From Vitrella brassicaformis (taxonomy: Eukaryota; Sar; Vitrellaceae), in assembly GCA_001179505.1 (NCBI GenBank), contig CDMY01000831.1, positions 189,004-253,003 of the forward strand: a stretch of DNA of 64,000 nucleotides. The letters run 5' to 3'. Position 1 is the stretch's first letter. The number at the start of each line of letters is the position of its first letter. The position numbers and the translations under genes are program-made. The notes beneath the pieces are model-generated. The model searched no databases and was not told the origin of the DNA. It was given only the letters and a program-made list of their open reading frames with translations. This document shows, piece after piece, positions 57,780-64,000 of the stretch.

Positions 57780-59937
57780 TCATTCCTTTGCGGCAGTCTC
57801 AGCGGCGTCCTTCATGGTGTGGTCCTTGTCGGTCTTTTGCTTCTTGGCCCTCTCGCGCTGCTCTTTGAACGCCTCCTTGCCCTTGGCAAACAAGAGTCAA
57901 GGGCAACAACGAGTTGACCTTTTTGCTTGTGTGCTTGTTGTTTTGCCCTTTTGCTACCTTGGCAAACGCATCACGCAACATGTTCTTGCGGGCCAGGTGC
58001 CTACACACACACACACACACACACACACAGAAGGTGAGTGGGCTTGTCTGCCTCCATCCATCCATCCATCCATCCATCCATCTATCCATTCATCCACTCA
58101 TGTGTGTGGTGTGTGTGTACCTGAGAGCGCACAGGACGAATGGGACGAAGTCGTGGCGGCGCCGCGCATTCTCACGCTCCCACTTCTGCACTCACTCACA
58201 CATGCAGAAAGGCACTGACTGACATGGGTGCACGTGTGTGTGGGTGTTGAACGACCTTGAATTTCTGTTCCTCGTCGGCCACGACGGCCTGCAGCCGCTC
58301 TATCTCTGACGTGCACGACTTTTCAGCCTAATCAAATGCGTGGCCACACACACAACACACACACCTCCATCAATCCACGGCCGCGCCGTGTGTATATGTG
58401 CCTTGAGCCACTCGCTCGCCTGTTTGAGTGCCTCGATGTCTGTGGGCAGATCCTCGATGGTCGGGCAGCCGGGGGGGGCGGAGTCCTCATCCACCTGCAG
58501 GGAGTGAGTGCACCACACGGCACCACGCCACACAAACCAAGAGATGCGATGCATGTGCTGTAGGTGTATGTATGGGAAAGGAGCGCGTGTGTGCGTGTGT
58601 GGGCTCACTTCGTCGTCGAGGTCCACTTCCTGGTCGAACGATATCAGCTTGACCCGCACACGCTGACGAATCACACTGATTAATCCATGAGCACAAGAAC
58701 CACACACACCAAGACATCCATGTGTGGATGCGCTCCTCCTTCTCCCTCTCACTGACCGCTGCTTGTCGATGGCCTTGAGTGCCTCCTTCTTGCGGTCGCC
58801 CACGATGGCCAGGAGGTTGAAGCGGATCTCGCCCTCATCACCCTCACCCGCACGAGGCGAACTCTGATACCTACACAACACACCACAACACAACACAACA
58901 CAACACCCCACAACACACCCCACATGCGGTTTGCGATGCGTTGGTTGGTGCTGTGCTCACTTATCGATCCGGCGCTGTATCTCGGGCCTGACCTTCTCCA
59001 GCCAGTCATCCTCTGTGCCCTCGCCAACCTCTATCGGGCCCTGAAACACACACACACACACACACACACACATGCAGCCTCCCTCCCTCCCTCCCTCCCT
59101 CCCTCGCTCTCTCCTCGTCTCGTCTCGTCTGGTCTGGTCTGTGTGTGTCTGACGGGTTTGAGTCCGTCGAGTTCGTAGATTTTGCCCTTGAAGGGTACGT
59201 ATGAGATGAAGTGGAATGCGTCCTCCTTCTCGTCGTCTTTGTCCTGCACGAACTCGAACGACGACACCTTGTGGAACGAATTGTGCTCGCGACGCAACAC
59301 CTCGCTGTTCCCGATGGCCAGACCCTTTGTCTGCGCATCGAAGTCTGCCCATACCCACACACACACACACCCAGACACACACACATCGCAGGTGAGATGG
59401 CTCTGGTCGTGTGTGGTGACCTTTGGTGAAGTGTTTGAACTCAGTGAGTTCAGTGCCGACGTCGATCTCCGGCCGGTTGAGGAGGACCGATAGGATGGCC
59501 TGGGTGGCGCATGCGTTGGTGACCTCCTGCTTGGCGACTGTAAATAGATAAAGCTCAAGCAAACACAACTCGTGTATCAGCCAGCCCATGTATCTGACTG
59601 ATTTTAAGTGAGCTCACAGAAGAGGTCCCTGTCGGGGAAGTTGACAACTGGTCGTGGGTCTCTCTCCTGCCGCCACTTGAACAGGAAGATGAGGCCGCTG
59701 TCGAAACGACACCAACGGACCACACAAAGGGCATTCATTAATGAGTTGGTGCGACTGACTCATTGATCAGCTGTTCTGCACTCACTAGACTTGGCTGAGT
59801 GAGAGGTCGGTGAATGCTGTGTCGTCGAGGCTGTAGACCTCCTCAAACTGCAGGTCCTTGACGCCTATCTTCTGCACCAGCTCCGTGAACACACCAGGGT
59901 CGCTCTCAATCGTGCACCAGCTGTTGGGACCCTCCAT
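57780..59937 (-). CDS. UCHL5: ubiquitin carboxyl-terminal hydrolase UCHL5/UCH37
   Basis: Multi-exon gene for a cysteine protease that trims ubiquitin chains, in animals as a partner of the 26S proteasome (via RPN13) and the INO80 complex. Start [20 protein letters not shown] is the canonical UCH N-terminus. Next come [14 protein letters not shown] and [12 protein letters not shown]. Catalytic residues are visible: Gln in the first helix region, Cys in [19 protein letters not shown], His in [20 protein letters not shown] and Asp in the same segment (ELDGLKPGPIEVGE). An ID-rich tail follows: [20 protein letters not shown], then a coiled coil and [20 protein letters not shown]. The C-terminal [16 protein letters not shown] stretch is basic, as in the ULD region of UCH37. 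It ends DAAETAAKE. All catalytic residues appear intact. It is divergent from the F-box-like gene 400 bases away. Confidence 0.93.
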
Positions 59938-60337
59938 CGCAGGCAGATCTAGTAGACGTGCTGACTTCCCCTGTCCAACGCCTCGCCTGACAGACAGACA
60001 GTCAGCCACAGAAAGCGATCTCGAACACGTGTTCCCTGGCTTGGCATGTGCTGTGGTTGGATGATGCACCTTGCAGTCTAGTCGCTGCGGACGGCCACTA
60101 GAGGGGCCTGCCGTGTATGCACGCAGGTGTCTGATGTGATATGCTGCCAGTGATCTCTCACCCACCCGCCGAGTGTCCGAGTGTGGCTGTGAGTGACAGC
60201 GACACGTGATATGCCGCCTGCACATACACTTGCGCTTTAGATCTGCAGGGTTCGGGTTTCAGGGTTCAACCGTTTTGAACCCGGTACACGAGGTGGTCTT
60301 GGCTGCGCAAGAGGTGGTTGCTGGCCGTGTGTTGCTG
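59938..60337. promoter_or_regulatory. divergent promoter between UCHL5 and the F-box-like gene
   Basis: 400 bases shared by two divergent genes. It holds GGGTTCGGGTTTCAGGGTTC at about 60248-60267, which resembles a worn telomeric repeat, followed by the short inverted repeat GGGTTCAACCGTTTTGAACCC (60263-60283). Confidence 0.45.
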
Positions 60338-62507
60338 ATGAGTGAGGTGTCAAAGCGGCAGAGGCGTCCCGCGGAGGGAGAGAAGGATGACTTGGAAGAG
60401 GGACACAAGAACGCCGCGGCATCGCACAGCATAGACTTAGAGGCCTTTGCACAGCGCTTCAGCCAAATCGTATGACAATGGGAAGGGAGGCGGGGGGGGA
60501 TGAAGGGAGACAGACTGGGATAGAGGGAGGGAACTTTGCCAGATGCAGCCACCAAACCACTGGCAAACACACGGATCTCATTGTCTCCTCTCTCTGTGTG
60601 GTGTGTGCTGTCCACTCAGCCTGTGGTCGTTGCCTACGTCTTCTCGTTCCTATCGCTTCATTTGGTGGCGGCGCTGCCCCGAAGGCTTTGGCGCCACGTC
60701 GGCTGCCAGATCACCCAGCTGGTCGTGGGCGCCTACGACACGGCCGAGCGGCGCTTCTGGTGCGGCCTGTCCTTCAGCGATGCCTTCGAGTGGGGCCGGC
60801 AGCTCACACGGCTCGAGTCCATTATCGTGGAGTACCCCAGAGGCCTCTTCATTCAAAGGTCCACTCCTGCTGGGCGGCCATACGGTTGTGACAGCCGAAC
60901 TCTGCCCCAGATGAGCGACAAGGCCGTCACGGCTTTGGTGGAGGGGCACAGCGAGGGGCAACCGTCACGTCCCACAATCGGGCAGCTCCACTACAGCGAG
61001 GGCAAGACAGTGACCATCAGCGAAGACGAGTATCGCTACATCCGAGCTGAGAGAGAGCAGTGTGCGACCCTTCCCCTCGACCCCGCCCTCACCCTCACAT
61101 CCATCACATCCATCACAGGCATCCCCACCCTCTGTCCCGGCCGCGGCCGCCACTGGCAGCTGCCGTCACTCGAGAGGGTGCAGATTGAGGGGCCGGTGGG
61201 GGCGCAGATGCTGGGGGAGGTGGTGGCTACGTCACGGTGCCTGAAGCAGCTGCAGGTGGAATGCACTCCTGACGTCATGGCGGACTCGCTGAGGTGCATC
61301 CCTGTGACAGCTGATGGCAAGTCGGGGCCGCTGTCGCAGCTGGAGGACATTGGAACCCTCAAAGTGTTTACCTGGAGAGCTGCGGGTCTGGAGCGCCTTC
61401 AGGTGTGCGACGACAAGATACACAAGATCAGAGCGAGAGCTCGCTTGCGAGATGCGTGTGTCCTTGTGCAGGCCGTGCTTGTCGACCGTGGCTGCCGCGC
61501 CATCAAGGAGCTAAGCGTCGACTTGGGGGAAGCAGAGATCGACGGCAATATGTTCAAGACCCTCTCGGCCATCGACACCTTCACACGCACCGTGTGTGTG
61601 AGCCCCGGTATCCCTGTCGACATCAAAGTCAACGGCCGCTTCAACCTGTCGCTCGTGTGTGAAGTCCCCACCCGCCCCGCCCCCTCATTCTTCGTGCAGA
61701 AGCACATCCAGCAGCTGGCCGCCAAATCCCTCAGGGCGTCCTTCAGCCTCCGTCCCCGCCATCTCACCACCCCTCTGGACACACCCAGCACCGCTGCCAT
61801 CGCCCTCGCAGAGTGCCTGACATTCCCTGAGGTGCGGGATGTGGTGATCACAAAGTCGCACGACTGGGGACCTGACGCTGACGCTGAGCAGCCGGACCCA
61901 GTTATGATCGATAGCATGGCCAACAACGCATTCCCCGCCGCTTCGTCACTGTCCGTGCATACCTGCAAGGGGCACGTGATTGCGCGCAGGCTGCTAAGCA
62001 AGATGCCGGCGGTCAGACGGATTGAGCTGACGCACCCGACAGAGGAGCAAGCGGTGAATGTCCTGCAGACGGTGGGCGGGGAGAGAGAGCTGGAGTATTT
62101 TCATGCCACTTGGGTCAAGGGTGTGGGCGTGGGGGGGGTTACGTGGGGAGACATGACCGACCAGCTGCCGGCCATCGAACGGCTCTTTACTACCATAGAA
62201 GGTGACAAACAATTAACCGCCTGCATTCGCATACCAACCATGCCATGTATGCTGTCCGTGTGCAGCGCCTGAGGACTTGGGCGATGGCGATGCTGCTGGC
62301 GAGTTCGGCATTACGTGTGTCAAAACGCTGCTCAAGTTCCGAGGCCTCAAAGGGCTCGACTTTCGGTCAGAGCCGTCCGATGCCTTCAAGCGATTGGTGG
62401 ACGAGCGAACCAATGGCAACGCCATCGATGGGCTGGAGGGACGGTATGACATCAGCTGGCGGGGAAATCAGAGAGATTTCCTTACTCTCAAACGGCTTGA
62501 CACCTAA
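60338..62507 (+). CDS. F-box-like protein, 651 residues
   Basis: Three exons: 60338-60469, 60620-62201 and 62266-62507, totalling 1956 bases in one frame. The N-terminus is charged (MSEVSKRQRRPAEGEKDDLE). The first intron interrupts an F-box-like motif: AFAQRFSQI joins PVVVAYVFSFLSLHLVAALP, then RRLWRHVGCQITQLVVG. F-box motifs have this 'hydrophobic, V..FL....L..L..R..' form and bind Skp1 in SCF ubiquitin ligases. The rest has alternating strand-helix units such as LPSLERVQIEGPVGAQMLGE, LKQLQVECTPDVMADSLRCI, AASSLSVHTCKGHVIARRLL and KTLLKFRGLKGLDFR, compatible with degenerate leucine-rich repeats. The F-box call is moderate, since the motif is short and I could not align it. The end is LTLKRLDT. 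Confidence 0.78.
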
Positions 62508-63861
62508 GAGACGACTGCAGGTTCGGTCTGACTATTATGCGCTTCCTTCTTGACTGCCGGTGATGTGTGCTGGGCTGCATGTTTGCCAGTCAGGTCGGCT
62601 TCGTGTGTTGGCTGTAGAATGGTGCAGAGGGATGGAGGGGGGTGCTCTCATGTGTGTTTGGCGTGGGGTGGACTACTTGATCTGCATGTCTCGTGCATGA
62701 ATGCGTTTGCTGGACTTGTTGAGACACAAAGCATCGAAAGCTGAAGGATGTCTGTACGATCAGCCTCTCTCCTTTGTCGGCGTATCCGTCTGGCTACCAT
62801 TCATTCAGTCAAGCACGCCATGTATAAGTGTTTACATATGAGCCCGCACACAAATGACAGACACACACCCCATTGATTCGCACGCGTGTGCAGTACTCAT
62901 GGGGGTGGGCATTGTCCTCACCGGCATTATCGTCGTCATGTGTCAAAGCAAACCCGACACATCAATGACGACACATCAATGACGGCAGCAAAGTGTGCGA
63001 GGTATGTCTGCACATGACAGGCAGACGGATGGACGGACGGACAGATGGATGGATGGATGTGGGTGTGGCTGTTGGTATGGTTGGTGTGTTCATCAGCTGT
63101 GTCGACATCAGTTTGCTCACAAGCAGCTCCTCAATCCTAACTGCAACGTACTCTACAGGCATCCACACACGCGTGCATTCTTTGTGTGTCAGTCGATCGT
63201 GTGTGTCGTTCCTTCAGGTTCACTTAGCGATGTGGATGTATTTCGTTTCAGCGCCCCAATGCCCTGCTTGCAAGAGACAAGCCAATACCACTATCAAGCA
63301 ACGGCAAGGAAATGGTGAGAGAGGAAGGAACAACGGAGGTAACGAACACACAACGAGTTACCTTGTGTGTGTGAGTGTGTGTTTGTATCATTTAGGACAT
63401 CAAGTGTATGGGCGAACGGGCGTTCGTTCAAAGCTCAGGGCGAAAGTGGGAGAATGGCGAAGGGACTAGCTATTTACGAAGTAACTGTCGTACTGGGGCT
63501 CAGGGAGGTGTGTGTATGTAGATTGTCTGTTGACCTGATGATTGGGCTACAGATGGATTCTCTGTGTCTCTCTCTTGGTTGTATTGTGTGTCGACGCTCA
63601 CCTTCTTCATTTTCTTCGTTTACTGCTGAATGCGCAATGGACGCTGTGCGTGTGTCTGTGCGACACATACTGTTTCTATGTCTGTGTGGGCGGGAAGGAG
63701 AAAGAGAGAAATATGCGATGTTCGCTTCGGTTTGGTGTGCTTTTGTATGCTGATGTGCTGACTCTCTGCTGCCAGAAGGAGATCTTACACATAGAGTGCT
63801 GATCATCGCTCTCTAAGTTAAGTGGCCATGAGCGGCTAACAGACAGATACTGATACACATA
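62508..63861. other. subtelomeric stretch without a supported gene
   Basis: 1.35 kb between the last gene and the telomere. It contains GGAC/GGAT repeats (63022-63058) and TGTG runs (63365-63385). A frame near 62993-63469 runs through these repeats and has no protein-like features. I see no gene, and none of the duplicated families of this window occurs here. Confidence 0.5.
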
Positions 63862-64000
63862 CTAGGGTTTAGGGTTTAGGAATTAGGGTTTAGGGTTTAG
63901 GGTTTAAGGTTTAGGGTCTAGGGTTTAGGGTTTAGGGCTTAGGGTTTAGGGTTTAGGGTTTAGGGTTTAGGGTTTAGGGTTTAGGGTTTAGGGTTTAGGG
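63862..64000 (+). repeat. telomere, TTTAGGG repeats
   Basis: About 20 copies of the 7-base repeat TTTAGGG continue to the last base. The first dozen include variants (GGAATTAGGG, TTTAAGG, TCTAGGG, TTAGGGCTTAGGG). The last eight or so are perfect. The G-rich strand runs 5' to 3' toward the end, the correct orientation for a right-hand chromosome end. The TTTAGGG type is shared by plants, several algae and several alveolates. Confidence 0.97.

Noticed and set aside
60245-60285. Interstitial telomere in the UCHL5/F-box intergenic region
   Set aside because: Only two or three imperfect GGGTTC units occur, mixed with a short inverted repeat; this is too little to call a telomeric relic.
1-64000. 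tRNA or rRNA genes
   Set aside because: No cloverleaf with a TTCGA/GGTTC arm at the right spacing and no conserved rRNA core stood out by eye. A tRNAscan-SE or Infernal run would settle this.

Overview
The window is the right-hand end of a nuclear chromosome from a unicellular eukaryote. It finishes in about 140 bases of TTTAGGG repeat with the G-rich strand running outward (63862-64000). The DNA is GC-rich and gene-dense. Genes are broken by many short GT-AG introns, and many introns carry CA/TG or ACAG/TGTC microsatellites. The TTTAGGG repeat, the intron style and an acylated protein resembling the alveolate ISP family suggest a photosynthetic alveolate; a chromerid such as Vitrella is my best guess. 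This is inference, not a database match. Gene models were built by eye from reading frames and splice sites. End points are usually good; some internal exon borders are approximate.

The main content is a family of five large paralogous genes, called A to E here: A 1132-5213 (-), B 26207-29975 (+), C 30426-34182 (+), D 39870-43639 (-) and E 46501-50257 (-). Each encodes a signal peptide, armadillo/HEAT-like helical repeats, one membrane segment, a long Ser/Pro/Gln-rich linker (with a coiled coil in A, B and E) and a C-terminal RING finger. They look like membrane-anchored RING E3 ubiquitin ligases. B-C and D-E form a palindrome: E is the inverted counterpart of B, and D shares its linker with C. 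A and C each lack a RING metal ligand. D is a mosaic of A-like and C-like parts.

Region by region: 5.4-10.2 kb holds a mitochondrial carrier (-), a ZCCHC9-like zinc-knuckle protein (+) and a small acylated ISP-like protein (-). 10.7-14.1 kb is a duplication zone. It has a fragment of the coiled-coil gene found intact at 37-39 kb and a scrambled minus-strand array of a gene encoding a ~100-residue domain that begins MPPIRR. 16.2-20.1 kb is a long helical-repeat protein with a mitochondrial-looking leader. 20.9-22.1 kb is the intact MPPIRR gene, followed by tandem copies of its own tail. 23.7-25.9 kb is a PUB-domain protein. 35.5-39.2 kb, at the centre of the palindrome, holds a single-pass membrane protein and the coiled-coil protein. 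43.7-45.7 kb is an unrecognised membrane protein starting 36 bases from gene D. 51.2-56.9 kb is a multi-pass membrane protein with a MORN-like motif and a DUF900-type alpha/beta hydrolase domain. 57.8-59.9 kb is a UCHL5/UCH37 deubiquitinase. 60.3-62.5 kb is an F-box-like protein. The last 1.3 kb before the telomere has no gene I can support.

Ubiquitin-linked functions are frequent: five RING proteins, a PUB protein, UCHL5 and a possible F-box protein. They are not arranged as an operon, and the shared theme may be partly coincidence.
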